64,000 bases of DNA from Photorhabdus heterorhabditis (GTDB lineage Bacteria > Pseudomonadota > Gammaproteobacteria > Enterobacterales > Enterobacteriaceae): assembly GCF_018448905.1 (NCBI RefSeq), contig NZ_RCWA01000017.1, positions 19,443-83,442 of the forward strand, in the 5' to 3' direction. Positions 40,072-49,549 of this stretch are shown here, one piece after another. The translations under genes and the position numbers were made by a program. Position 1 is the first letter of the stretch; every line of letters starts with the position of its first letter. Below the pieces are notes generated by a model. That model was given only the letters and a program-made list of their open reading frames with translations, was not told the origin of the DNA and ran no database searches.

Positions 40072-41669
40072 ATATACCCGAGATAGCCATTAAGATAGAT
40101 GGCAAAACGCTCAGCCAATTTACGGTTATCAGTCTGACAATCAACCACCATATTAATGGTATTCCTTCGGCTAACATGACTTTGGGTATCGTTGGTGATG
40201 TGAGTCATATATTCGAGGCAAAGGCTCAGGCTGAATTGACAAATTGCCGCCCGAATCATGAGCTTATCGTGCAGGTCCAAAAAAAAGTGTTATTTAAAGG
40301 TGTCATCGTTCGGCAGGCACTGGGGCTTAAAGGTCAGGACAGCATGATTATGCTGACGGCAAAACATCCGCTGCAAAAATTAACGCACAGTTTCCACTCG
40401 CAGCTATTTAGTAAACAGAGTGATGAGGCGATTATCAGAAAGCTATTCAGTCAAGCGGGCCTATCTGTGACAATAAAACAGGCCCCTCAGCTGAAAACGG
40501 TTCATGAGCAAATGGTTCAGTTTCGCTGTAATGACTGGGCATTCTTAAAAAGTCGGCTTAATGCCACTCATACTTGGTTGTTACCCGGTCACGATGCTAT
40601 TACGTTGGTCACACCGGAGTCACTTAATCATTCAACCGTGCATACTCTTCGTCAGCGTGGTAGTCATCAGGACGTTGTGTTATTTGAAGCTAATCTGCAA
40701 TGGGATAATCAGCGTAGTCCTAAAATGGTCAGTGTGCAATCTTGGGATATTAGCCAACAAAAACTATCGAAGGCCATTCAAGTAAAAAATAGTGGACTGG
40801 GTCAAAACCAACTTGCTATAGACAATCTGAAATCATTGACTGACCAGGAATGGCAATGGATTTTCAGCTATCCGTTGGATAATGAACAAACTCAACATGT
40901 TGCTCAAGGCATCATGGACAACCGGAGAAGTCATAACATATCTGGCAGTTTTGAAGTTGAAGGTAATGATCGCTATCAACCGGGTCATATTCTGGCATTA
41001 AACGGCTTTGGTCAGGGGATGGATGGTCAGGCAATTATTACCGGTGTCAGTCAGACAATCACTCAGCGACAAGGTTGGCGTACCCGGTTAACTTTAGGCA
41101 TGCAATCAGACGCAGAACAGGCTGTACCGCAAGTTAAAGAGTTACATGTCGGTATCGTGGAGAAATACCAACAAGACAGCCAGTCACTGGAGCGTATCCC
41201 GGTTAAAATCCCCGCTTTTAACTTGACCAATGGTGTGCTTTTTGCCCGGCTGGGTAAACCTTATGCCAGTCATGAAAGTGGATTTTGCTTCTATCCAGAG
41301 CCGGGGGATGAGGTGATTATCGGTTTCTTTGAATGCGATCCCCGTTTCCCGGTGATATTAGGCTCCATGCACAACCCTAAAAATAAATCGCCGTTAAAAC
41401 CCAGTGAAAAAAATTTGGTGAAAACGTTAGTGATTAAACAGGGGGATAACCAGCAGGCATTGCTATTCGATAATGAAGATAAAACGCTCGCTTTTAATAG
41501 TGGCAAAAATACGTTATCTCTGCAACAGGATAAAGATATCACGATGAGTTCTGCTAAAAATATAATAGCGCATGCACAGGAAATTCATATTCAGGCTGAA
41601 AAATCCCTGTCAGCCGCTGGAAAGTCTGGGGTAGAGATTAAAGGGGCGAAAATTAATTTAACCCAATAA
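40068..41669 (+). CDS. pvc8: PVC spike protein Pvc8 (VgrG-like)
   Basis: This 533-residue protein fuses gp27-like domains (residues 1-370) with a gp5-like OB fold and beta-helix. The OB-fold entry is VGIVEKYQQDSQSLERIPVK, then PGDEVIIGFFECDPRFPVILGSMHN, and the C-terminal needle part has repeating strands (TLSLQQDKDITMSSAKNI, IHIQAEKSLSAAGKSGVEIKG). As a trimer it forms the piercing spike that carries Pvc10 at its tip. It corresponds to Afp8. Confidence 0.93.
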   Translation: MNIPEIAIKIDGKTLSQFTVISLTINHHINGIPSANMTLGIVGDVSHIFEAKAQAELTNCRPNHELIVQVQKKVLFKGVIVRQALGLKGQDSMIMLTAKHPLQKLTHSFHSQLFSKQSDEAIIRKLFSQAGLSVTIKQAPQLKTVHEQMVQFRCNDWAFLKSRLNATHTWLLPGHDAITLVTPESLNHSTVHTLRQRGSHQDVVLFEANLQWDNQRSPKMVSVQSWDISQQKLSKAIQVKNSGLGQNQLAIDNLKSLTDQEWQWIFSYPLDNEQTQHVAQGIMDNRRSHNISGSFEVEGNDRYQPGHILALNGFGQGMDGQAIITGVSQTITQRQGWRTRLTLGMQSDAEQAVPQVKELHVGIVEKYQQDSQSLERIPVKIPAFNLTNGVLFARLGKPYASHESGFCFYPEPGDEVIIGFFECDPRFPVILGSMHNPKNKSPLKPSEKNLVKTLVIKQGDNQQALLFDNEDKTLAFNSGKNTLSLQQDKDITMSSAKNIIAHAQEIHIQAEKSLSAAGKSGVEIKGAKINLTQ

Positions 41670-41681
41670 TAGGAAAGTAAA

Positions 41682-42125
41682 ATGACAAACAAAATATTGG
41701 CTGATATTTATGGTCGGGGCTGGGCATTTCCGCCACAGTTTTTTATCGATGAAAATATTCCTGAAACACAATCCGGCGTAAAAATGGCGGAAGGAGCCGA
41801 GCATGTTCGCCAGAGTATGAAAATCCTTTTTTTAACGGAACCTGGCGAGCGGATTATGCGTGAAGATTATGGTTGTGGCCTGAATGATTATATGTTTGAA
41901 AATATCAGTGATGAACTGATAGCACGAATTCAAACGCGCATTGAAGAGCGAGTATTACGTTATGAACCCCGTGCAGAAGTGACAGAAATTCAGGGGAGCC
42001 AGAGAACCGATTTGCCTAATACCTTACATGTTCAGGTGACTTATGCCCTGAGAGGTAGCGAAATTAGCCAGCAAATTGAAGGTATTCTTGAGATTGGCGA
42101 AGGGCCGATACGGGTGATCTTATGA
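41682..42125 (+). CDS. pvc9: PVC baseplate wedge protein Pvc9 (gp25-like)
   Basis: This 147-residue protein of the gp25/W family has the signature region HVRQSMKILFLTEPGERIMR and EDYGCGLNDYMFENIS, including the EPR-like core. It initiates sheath assembly on the baseplate. It overlaps pvc10 by 4 nt. Confidence 0.92.
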   Translation: MTNKILADIYGRGWAFPPQFFIDENIPETQSGVKMAEGAEHVRQSMKILFLTEPGERIMREDYGCGLNDYMFENISDELIARIQTRIEERVLRYEPRAEVTEIQGSQRTDLPNTLHVQVTYALRGSEISQQIEGILEIGEGPIRVIL

Positions 42126-42535
42126 GTAAACAACTGGTTGTTGATGGCGACATCCTGCTATTCGAACCGTTGTTTGGTAACCGGCAGGTCATCATTTTGG
42201 GGCCGGCAACCATCAGAGGCAGCGGGCACGCGCAAATCCGGGGGAAAAAGATCGTTATTGTGGGGGACGAAAAAAAAGTACAGTTTCAAGCGCAATATAT
42301 TACCCCCAGCCACCCGATACCCGGTATGGGCATGGTCACCATTGCTCAGTTAGATGCCAGCCAGCAGGTAAACTTTTGTCGCAGCCCTGTCACGGTGATT
42401 ATTGTTGGGCAACAATTTACTGCCCGTTTTACGCCGTCACAACCAGCAACTAGTCAGGCTGGCCCAGATGTGACAGCACCCAGTATGGGAAAAGGCCGTT
42501 TTATTGCCAGTCAATATGCCGTTAGTGCCGGGTAG
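42122..42535 (+). CDS. pvc10: PVC spike tip protein Pvc10 (PAAR-like)
   Basis: This 137-residue, beta-rich protein starts SKQLVVDGDILLFEPLFGN, continues with HAQIRGKKIVIVGDEKKVQF and PGMGMVTIAQLD. This matches the DUF4280/PAAR-like proteins at the eCIS tip. It overlaps pvc9, and 83 nt separate it from pvc11, the widest gap up to that point. Confidence 0.87.
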   Translation: MSKQLVVDGDILLFEPLFGNRQVIILGPATIRGSGHAQIRGKKIVIVGDEKKVQFQAQYITPSHPIPGMGMVTIAQLDASQQVNFCRSPVTVIIVGQQFTARFTPSQPATSQAGPDVTAPSMGKGRFIASQYAVSAG

Positions 42536-42618
42536 ATAACAGTTTAATCTTATTTTCAAATAATCATGATCTCCTGAAAACATATTAAGGTTATATTCAA
42601 ATAACAGGTGGCGTAAAT

Positions 42619-45348
42619 ATGGAACAGACCGGATTAAATAATAAACTTACCGCTATCGTACCGGATACCAATTTTAAACTTGATGAAAGAAGTATGTTGG
42701 ATATTTTAAATTGGCTTAAAACATATGCGGAAAAAATTCCCTTTGATCAGGAGAAAAAGAAATTCTGGGATAGTTTCTACTTTATTCAGGAAAATCATCC
42801 TCAGCAATTAGTGGATATTTACCAAAATGTGCATAAAGCAAATGGCCTTTTACCCGCCCATCAGGCATTTTTACTGGCTTTTTTAAAACTATTAGAAACA
42901 ACTAAAATATTATTCAATACCTTCCCGGCACGGCATCGTAATCTTTATTACCGGGAGTTATTGGGTTTGAAACCCAGAAATGCGCGGGCGGATCAGGTTG
43001 CAATAGGTATTACCCTGAATGCTGATTGTGCCGAATATCTTATTCCAAAAGGAACACTTTTTGATGCCGGGCATGATAGGGCGGGAAATCCGTTACAGTA
43101 TGTGACCGAATCCGATTTATTAGCGAATCAGGGGGCATTAACCGATTTGCGTTGGTATCGAAAAGAGGGTGATGGCTGGCAATCGGCAATACTATTGAAT
43201 CTTGCAGAGAGCATTAAATTACCAGAAAACGATATCCGGCTTTTTAGCCCAACATCTAATGATGTTTCAGTGCTTTCAGGCTATCTGATTACTTCGCCTC
43301 TATTTACCATGTCAGCAGGAAAACGCAGTATTAAAGTGACACTGGCGAACAAGTGGGAAGGTAATCGTGATCACATCATTGCTCAGATCAGTTCGGGAGA
43401 TCATTGGCTTTCACTGCCGAAACCTTCTGTAACAACAGAAGTAAAAGAAAATACTGACGTCCATTGCCTTACATTTTACTTGTCAGCTAACCATGATCCC
43501 ATCACTCCGCCTGATGGTTTGGATAATATGACGTTTGATGTACCGGTGTTAAAGCTAGGTACCACTCAAGGCTCTACTCTACCTAAAATTACCGAGATCG
43601 AAGTCAATGTTAATGGTAACCGCAGTGTGTACTATGCCTCTGATGGCGGTATTGAACAAACGGATACAACCAGTTTTCCCTTTGGTCAATTGCCGTCGTT
43701 AGGCTCCGGTTTTAATTTGGTTGCCCCGGAATGGTATGGCTCTGAAAACGCAACATTGACGATTACGCCTCAATGGGTTGGCTTGCCGCAACAAAATTTT
43801 TCACAATGGTATGCAGCATATGATACTAAACCCGATAATAAGGCATTTGAGATTCAGGGTTATTTAGTTACTCCTAATAAGGAAAAAAAGACGATTAATG
43901 GACTCCAGTCATTATTCGATGGAGCTAATGAACCCCAAGGGCAAAGTCTAACGTTTACCTTACCGGCAATGGATTACCCTCTTGCAGACAGTCCAGAACC
44001 TAATGATTGGCCTGCATCGGTGCGTATAGAACTGGCCAAGCAAGATTTTATGCACCCCCAATACTGGAAAAATCCCAAAGATAAGAATTTACCCTATACG
44101 CCACAAATCAGTGCGTTACAGGTTCAATTCAGCGCTAAAGCCAAACCTGAACAATTTGCCGTTTATCCTCTGGCACCTTTTGGCCGTGGCGAGGCAGCAG
44201 CGGAAACGTCAGCATTCACCCATGAAGCATTTTATTTGGGATTTACCGGTGTACTGCCAGGGCAAACGCTATCCTTATATTGGCAGTTAGAAGGTCTTAA
44301 AGCGCTTAATTTATCCTGGTTTTATCTCAACAAACACAACATCTGGAGTCCATTGGATAAACGAGTTCACGATCAAACGCGTAATCTGTTTGATCGGGGT
44401 ATCTGGCGTGCCTTATTACCAGAGGACGCGGCAAATCAAGTCGCTCTGATGCCGACGGGCCGGTACTGGCTGAAAGCAGAGATAACCAATCAGATTAAAC
44501 CTCAAGATTATCCACGTATTAAGGGCCTGCTGTATAACGCCACAATCGCCACCTTAATTAATTCAGAAACGGTTGAGCAGGATCATTTTATCAATGGATT
44601 GGCCGCCGACAGTATTAAACAACTGGTCACTGCATCCGTTGCAATCAATGGTATTACCCAACCTTGGGCGTCCTGGAATGGTCACCCGCCAGAAACTGAG
44701 CAAGCCTTTTTGAAACGGATTCCTACCCGGCTGTCTCATCGTAACCGAGCGTTGAGTTGGGGGAATATGGTGACATTGCTAAAAGATCATTTTATTAGCT
44801 TATTTGATGTCAGACACCATTCTGGCAGTAAATTAACCACTATTCCGGCACCAGAAAAGCAACAATTGATCGTGATCCCGGACAACCGTTACAAAGATAA
44901 CGATGATGCGCTACGCCCGAAATTGAACGCGGCTCAATTGAAAGAGATGATTGAGTGGTTAGGTCGATTAAGTAGCCCTTGGGTAGACATTGAAATTAGC
45001 AATCCTACTTATGTTGACGTCCTGATCCGTTATCACCTGGCATTTGTTTCCGGTATTAGTCCCGCTTATGGCTATGATCAACTACAACGAGAATTGAGTC
45101 GGCAATATATGCCATGGGGGGAAAATCCTGTTATCGGTGTCGCAATCGGGAGTCACATTGATTATTACCAGTTGTTAGCCACGATTCAGCGATCACCTTT
45201 GGTTGAGCGGGTCACTGGCTTAACTTTGCAAAAAGGCAGCCAGAGTGTAGGTGATAAAGGTAAAAGTATTGAAGCTGACGATAATGAAGTACTGATTTTA
45301 GTTTGGCCTGAAAAGAATTCATTAAATCAAGGAGTTAACAATGAATAA
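42619..45348 (+). CDS. pvc11: PVC baseplate protein Pvc11 (gp6/J-like)
   Basis: This 909-residue large wedge protein has a late region (about 640-900) like baseplate J: QPWASWNGHPPETEQAFLKR, PTRLSHRNRALSWGNMVTLL, IVIPDNR, then PWVDIEISNPTYVDVLIRYH and GVAIGSHIDYYQLLATIQ. It forms the iris or inner ring of the baseplate. It overlaps pvc12 by 8 nt. It corresponds to Afp11. Confidence 0.9.
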   Translation: MEQTGLNNKLTAIVPDTNFKLDERSMLDILNWLKTYAEKIPFDQEKKKFWDSFYFIQENHPQQLVDIYQNVHKANGLLPAHQAFLLAFLKLLETTKILFNTFPARHRNLYYRELLGLKPRNARADQVAIGITLNADCAEYLIPKGTLFDAGHDRAGNPLQYVTESDLLANQGALTDLRWYRKEGDGWQSAILLNLAESIKLPENDIRLFSPTSNDVSVLSGYLITSPLFTMSAGKRSIKVTLANKWEGNRDHIIAQISSGDHWLSLPKPSVTTEVKENTDVHCLTFYLSANHDPITPPDGLDNMTFDVPVLKLGTTQGSTLPKITEIEVNVNGNRSVYYASDGGIEQTDTTSFPFGQLPSLGSGFNLVAPEWYGSENATLTITPQWVGLPQQNFSQWYAAYDTKPDNKAFEIQGYLVTPNKEKKTINGLQSLFDGANEPQGQSLTFTLPAMDYPLADSPEPNDWPASVRIELAKQDFMHPQYWKNPKDKNLPYTPQISALQVQFSAKAKPEQFAVYPLAPFGRGEAAAETSAFTHEAFYLGFTGVLPGQTLSLYWQLEGLKALNLSWFYLNKHNIWSPLDKRVHDQTRNLFDRGIWRALLPEDAANQVALMPTGRYWLKAEITNQIKPQDYPRIKGLLYNATIATLINSETVEQDHFINGLAADSIKQLVTASVAINGITQPWASWNGHPPETEQAFLKRIPTRLSHRNRALSWGNMVTLLKDHFISLFDVRHHSGSKLTTIPAPEKQQLIVIPDNRYKDNDDALRPKLNAAQLKEMIEWLGRLSSPWVDIEISNPTYVDVLIRYHLAFVSGISPAYGYDQLQRELSRQYMPWGENPVIGVAIGSHIDYYQLLATIQRSPLVERVTGLTLQKGSQSVGDKGKSIEADDNEVLILVWPEKNSLNQGVNNE

Positions 45349-48300
45349 TCAGGATGCATTGTTTTCCATCGTTAAAGACGATATTGCCTTTGATACCTTA
45401 CTCACTCAAGCAAAAGCGATTATTAAGCAACAATCCGGGCAATGCTGGAGTGATATGGGGGAAAATGATCCCGGTATTACGCTATTAGAAGCCTGTTGCT
45501 ATGGTGCATCCGATTTAGCCTATCGCCATTCATTACCACTTCGAGATCTCCTTACCCCTAAACCAGAAGAACGGACATCCGGTGATGGTATTTTTCCACA
45601 AGAATTTGGTCCGCAACAAATGCTGACTTGTGGCCCCATTACGGCGGAGGATTATCGCCGGGCCTTGTTGGATTTGCACAGTGGCGACACTTTACATAGT
45701 GGCGACACTTTACATAGTGGCAACACTTTACATAGTTGCGACACAGTTAATGGTTATTTTTTATTTAATGATGTGCTGCTGGTATGTGAGCCTAAAGGCC
45801 AACGCTATGAATACTGGTATAACAAAGAGAAACGTGAATATAGATTTAAAAATTCTGGAACAGATAGCCAATTAACCCTAAGAGGAAACTACTGGCTTTA
45901 TTTACTCCCCAGCCGGGAAACTGAAACCAATAAAACTCAGGCTGAGGAAATCCTGAAAGACTTCTTGCGGAACAACCGTAACCTGGGAGAGTTTGTCAGT
46001 AAAATTATTTGGCTGGAACCCGTCGATCTACCATTACAGATTGATATTCAGCTAAATGATGATGTCAAAGATATCGCTGACATATTGGCTAAAATTTATA
46101 TGACAGCGGAAGAAATAGTGATTGAAAAGCCATTACGCTATACCACTGAGGCAATGAAGGAACAGGATTACAGTAATGAAGAAATTTTTGATGGGCCTTA
46201 TTTACATCACGGTTGGATACCTCAATTACCGCCGATTAAAAATTACGACGGCTCGATGGTATTAAAGCTAAGTCCTCTGGTTAACCGATTATTGACGATT
46301 AAAGGTGTTCAAAGTGTCACCCGGCTGGAATTAGGCGAATATGATACTCACCTTATTTCTCCGATATCGGGCGATAATTGGTCCTGGAAAATTGTTAAAG
46401 AACATTATTATCCCAGACTATGGGGCCAAGATCCCTTAGCATTGATTACCTCACCAAACGGCCCGCTGACTATTATTGCTAAAGGTGGTGTGAAAGTTTC
46501 GGTTTCTAAAGAAGATATAGAGAAAAAGCTCATTACAGAACCGCTGATTGATACACGGGCAGAATTATTAAACTGGGGAAAACATCGTAAAGTCCGGGAT
46601 TACTATCCGGTGAGCAATAAATTACCTGCCTGTTATGGATTGCAGACTGACGCTAATACTCAACAACAAAAACAATTGCATCAATTTATGCTGCCTTTTG
46701 AACAAATGTTGGCTAATGGCTGCGCTGAACTCGCTTTATTGCCAAAACTATTGGCTTTTAAACAGCGAGGAAATGCAGTATACGGTGTGCAATGGCCTTT
46801 TAAAACGAATACGATAAGTCAAAAAGTGCATCAGGAAATAATGCCTGACTTAATTAAGAAGTTAAATGATGATGCGCAAATCGACAGTAATGACGGAAGT
46901 TATTCTAAGGAATTGGAAATTCTGGATTACCTATTAGGCTATTTTGGTGCTCATCGTGCAGCCAGACCTCTGATACTTAGCCGACAGGATTTTCTATCTA
47001 CCCAGCGCGGTTACTTAGCTCAACAACCAGAATTGGCCTATCACCGTAATAATATTCGTATTGATAAGGTGTCGGCACTGCAAAAACGGATTGCAGCTCG
47101 GCTGGGTTTGGGGAAAAAATGTTTCAATGAACCACCAGATCTGGCAGACCTTCCTTTTTACTTGATTGAGCATCGTCGGCTTTTACCCGTAAAATCTAAT
47201 GCGAAATTCGACAAGGAGCAAGAGCCTGATGCTCTGGATATTAAGGATAACCCTAGTTCTAAAAGCCATCATTTAATTATTACCCAGAAAAAAGAAGTGG
47301 TAGGGCAGTTACTGCGCGGGCAAATGATTGACCTGATTATTAAAGGCGATAATGGATTCACATTGCGGGGGCAAATAATTACTAAAATTACGGAAAAATC
47401 ATTTTATCTTGATACCCATAACAGTGTGGTTTTGGAACACAGACTGAAAGAAGTCCAGCAGGCATTTGATAATAATAATTTATTCTGGTGTGATAGTCCG
47501 GTGTGGTTAGAAGATATGGATTATCAACTGGTTTATGACGATAAATTACATGAAAGTAGTGGAAAAGATGAACGATGGATTGTCTCTAATGCCTACAGCC
47601 CTTTCCCTGCAATGATCAATAAAGGTGATGAAATCACCCTGAAATATGTCATTACATCTCATGTATCACCAAGAAATACGTCGATGGGTTCAGATTCTCC
47701 ATCAGATTATGAGCTAAAAGCCAAGATAATGGACTTTGATCGTATTGAGGGTTGGATAAAACTCGAAAAAATGGCAGATCAGAAACATAATTTTCCACCA
47801 GAGGAAGAAGCGTGGCGTTATCGTTGGTATTTCTCCAGTGAAAAATATGCTTATACCGATCGTTTTTCATTTGTCGTCAGTGTAGTGATTAATCGCCAGT
47901 TAATTGGGAATAATAGTCATGTTGATCCTCACAAACTGGAATCTTGGATAAAAACTGAGATTTTAGCTGAATTCCCGGCGCATATTTCTATGATTATTCA
48001 TTGGTTGTCACCAGAACGTTTTAAAAATTTTGCCAGCACTTATAAGCGTTGGCAAAATAATGGTGCTCCTTTAGGGGATGAAGCCTATCATATATTAGAA
48101 ATGTTAACCTTGGGTCGTTTGCCTTCGGCATTAACCGGTACGGGAAATTTGCGCATTGCGACTGAAAAACAGAAAAATGAAGTCATCAAAGAACCTAATG
48201 ATGAATTGCGTGCTAAGATGATTGAGAGTGACCAACTGTTATATGTACCAGGAGTTCAGATAAATACGGAGATTAATGAAGATAGTGATAAAAATACATT

Positions 48301-48349
48301 ATCTGAACATTCTCAATCTCAGTCTGAAAATGATAAAAACAAAGATTAA
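45341..48349 (+). CDS. pvc12: PVC baseplate protein Pvc12
   Basis: This 1002-residue second large wedge component starts with LFSIVKDDIAFDTLLTQAK and CWSDMGENDPGITLLEACCYG, the typical start of Afp12-type proteins. A run of near-identical six-residue units (LHSGDT/LHSGNT/LHSCDT) at about 112-136 is caused by an 18-bp tandem repeat. The C-terminus is rich in Glu, Ser and Asn and looks disordered. It is followed by an ERIC element before pvc13. Confidence 0.9.
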   Translation: MNNQDALFSIVKDDIAFDTLLTQAKAIIKQQSGQCWSDMGENDPGITLLEACCYGASDLAYRHSLPLRDLLTPKPEERTSGDGIFPQEFGPQQMLTCGPITAEDYRRALLDLHSGDTLHSGDTLHSGNTLHSCDTVNGYFLFNDVLLVCEPKGQRYEYWYNKEKREYRFKNSGTDSQLTLRGNYWLYLLPSRETETNKTQAEEILKDFLRNNRNLGEFVSKIIWLEPVDLPLQIDIQLNDDVKDIADILAKIYMTAEEIVIEKPLRYTTEAMKEQDYSNEEIFDGPYLHHGWIPQLPPIKNYDGSMVLKLSPLVNRLLTIKGVQSVTRLELGEYDTHLISPISGDNWSWKIVKEHYYPRLWGQDPLALITSPNGPLTIIAKGGVKVSVSKEDIEKKLITEPLIDTRAELLNWGKHRKVRDYYPVSNKLPACYGLQTDANTQQQKQLHQFMLPFEQMLANGCAELALLPKLLAFKQRGNAVYGVQWPFKTNTISQKVHQEIMPDLIKKLNDDAQIDSNDGSYSKELEILDYLLGYFGAHRAARPLILSRQDFLSTQRGYLAQQPELAYHRNNIRIDKVSALQKRIAARLGLGKKCFNEPPDLADLPFYLIEHRRLLPVKSNAKFDKEQEPDALDIKDNPSSKSHHLIITQKKEVVGQLLRGQMIDLIIKGDNGFTLRGQIITKITEKSFYLDTHNSVVLEHRLKEVQQAFDNNNLFWCDSPVWLEDMDYQLVYDDKLHESSGKDERWIVSNAYSPFPAMINKGDEITLKYVITSHVSPRNTSMGSDSPSDYELKAKIMDFDRIEGWIKLEKMADQKHNFPPEEEAWRYRWYFSSEKYAYTDRFSFVVSVVINRQLIGNNSHVDPHKLESWIKTEILAEFPAHISMIIHWLSPERFKNFASTYKRWQNNGAPLGDEAYHILEMLTLGRLPSALTGTGNLRIATEKQKNEVIKEPNDELRAKMIESDQLLYVPGVQINTEINEDSDKNTLSEHSQSQSENDKNKD
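45677..45748 (+). repeat. Four 18-bp tandem repeats within pvc12
   Basis: The unit CATAGTGGCGACACTTTA occurs four times, with the last copy diverged. Changes in copy number keep the reading frame and add or remove six residues. Confidence 0.9.
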
Positions 48350-48421
48350 TTTACATATGAGAAGGGGTAATGTGTCATCATAATAGGAACCATTTATTTT
48401 ACTATTAAATTAATTATCTTT

Positions 48422-48548
48422 TATACCCTATGGATTTCAAGATGCATCGCGGCGGCAAGGGAGCGAATCCCCGGGAGCATAGATAACACTGTGACCGGGG
48501 TGAGTGAGTGCAGCCAACAAAGAAGCAACTTGAAAGATGACGGGTATA
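48422..48548 (+). repeat. ERIC element between pvc12 and pvc13 (127 bp)
   Basis: It has a full-length core with TATACCC and GGGTATA ends. It is transcribed as part of the operon, so the mRNA carries a long hairpin here. Confidence 0.93.
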
Positions 48549-48611
48549 TTATTGAGTAGTAATATCCACATGGGTATTTAAAATAATTCGATACTATATG
48601 AGGTAATAAAA

Positions 48612-49454
48612 ATGGAAAAAGAACATAATCTACCAAAAGCGGAAGATACTAAGAGTGAATCAAAAAATCTCTCAGTAAAATATTTAAAAGATCGTTTTAA
48701 AGCCGGCAGTATTCCATTACAGACTGATTATGAATATTTAATTGATATGGCTGATATTGGCCGCAAAGCAACCGGGCAAGCGCCTGGACAAGCCGATAAT
48801 CCAAATTCAGCGCTGAAACTGGATGAGCATGGTAGATTAGTGGTTAAAATCAAGACTGGGAATGGTATCACTGTTGATTCAGATGGCATTAGTATTAATC
48901 CAAACCAAGTATTCCCTAAAGGAATGATTGTGATGTTTTCAGGTTCAGAGAATGAAATCCCACCAGGTTGGGCTTTTTGTAATGGTGATAACAAAACCCC
49001 AGATTTAAGAAACCGTTTTATTATGTGCGGTGAAACCCTTTCTGAAAAAGGCGAAAGTAGTAAAGCCAGTGGTAGTGGAGATAAGAAAAACTCCTTCAAA
49101 GATACAGAATCAATTACAGTTTCTGTCAACGTTAAAGTAGAAGATACTATACTGGATATCTCACAAATACCTAAGCATAAACATATTCAATGTCTTCCTT
49201 ATCATAGTGATGGAGGATTTGGATATTCCCATGTTAATTGGGGGAAAACACCATACCGAATAGATAATACACCTAATTCGTCACTTTGGCACAAAGATAA
49301 AAATAGTAATTATGATGATCTGCATCCACATACATCAGAAGTTGGGGAGGGAAAAGGACATAATCACCCAGCAACAGGATCGTCTTCTCCACATAGCCAT
49401 AAAGTTGACGTGGTTCCGCCTTACTATTTATTAGCCTTTATTATAAAACTTTAA
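48612..49454 (+). CDS. pvc13: PVC tail fibre Pvc13 with a phage tail-collar domain
   Basis: This 280-residue protein should bind target cells. The N-terminal part (residues 20-100) resembles base-attachment regions. The collar-type motif FPKGMIVMFSGSENEIPPGW with AFCNGDNKTPDLRNRFIMCG follows at about 100-140, then a His-rich part (HKHIQCLPYHSDGG; GHNHPATGSSSPHSHKVD) like metal-binding phage fibre tips, and a C-terminal PPYYLLAFIIKL. It is short for a PVC fibre. The receptor is unknown. Confidence 0.87.
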   Translation: MEKEHNLPKAEDTKSESKNLSVKYLKDRFKAGSIPLQTDYEYLIDMADIGRKATGQAPGQADNPNSALKLDEHGRLVVKIKTGNGITVDSDGISINPNQVFPKGMIVMFSGSENEIPPGWAFCNGDNKTPDLRNRFIMCGETLSEKGESSKASGSGDKKNSFKDTESITVSVNVKVEDTILDISQIPKHKHIQCLPYHSDGGFGYSHVNWGKTPYRIDNTPNSSLWHKDKNSNYDDLHPHTSEVGEGKGHNHPATGSSSPHSHKVDVVPPYYLLAFIIKL

Positions 49455-49485
49455 TTTTATTCCACACTGGCAGATTCATGTCATC

Positions 49486-49520
49486 TATACCCAGCAGCAG
49501 CTTGAAAGATGAAGGGTATA
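49486..49520 (+). repeat. Minimal ERIC remnant (35 bp) between pvc13 and pvc14
   Basis: TATACCC and GGGTATA ends remain with only part of the right arm (AGCAGCAGCTTGAAAGATGA) between them. The centre is deleted. Confidence 0.75.
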
Positions 49521-49549
49521 TTCTTATTAATTAGAAAGGAAATATTTAT

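Noticed and set aside
45630-45875. + strand open frame with repeated IVATLY units
   Set aside because: It is a second frame over the 18-bp repeats inside pvc12.
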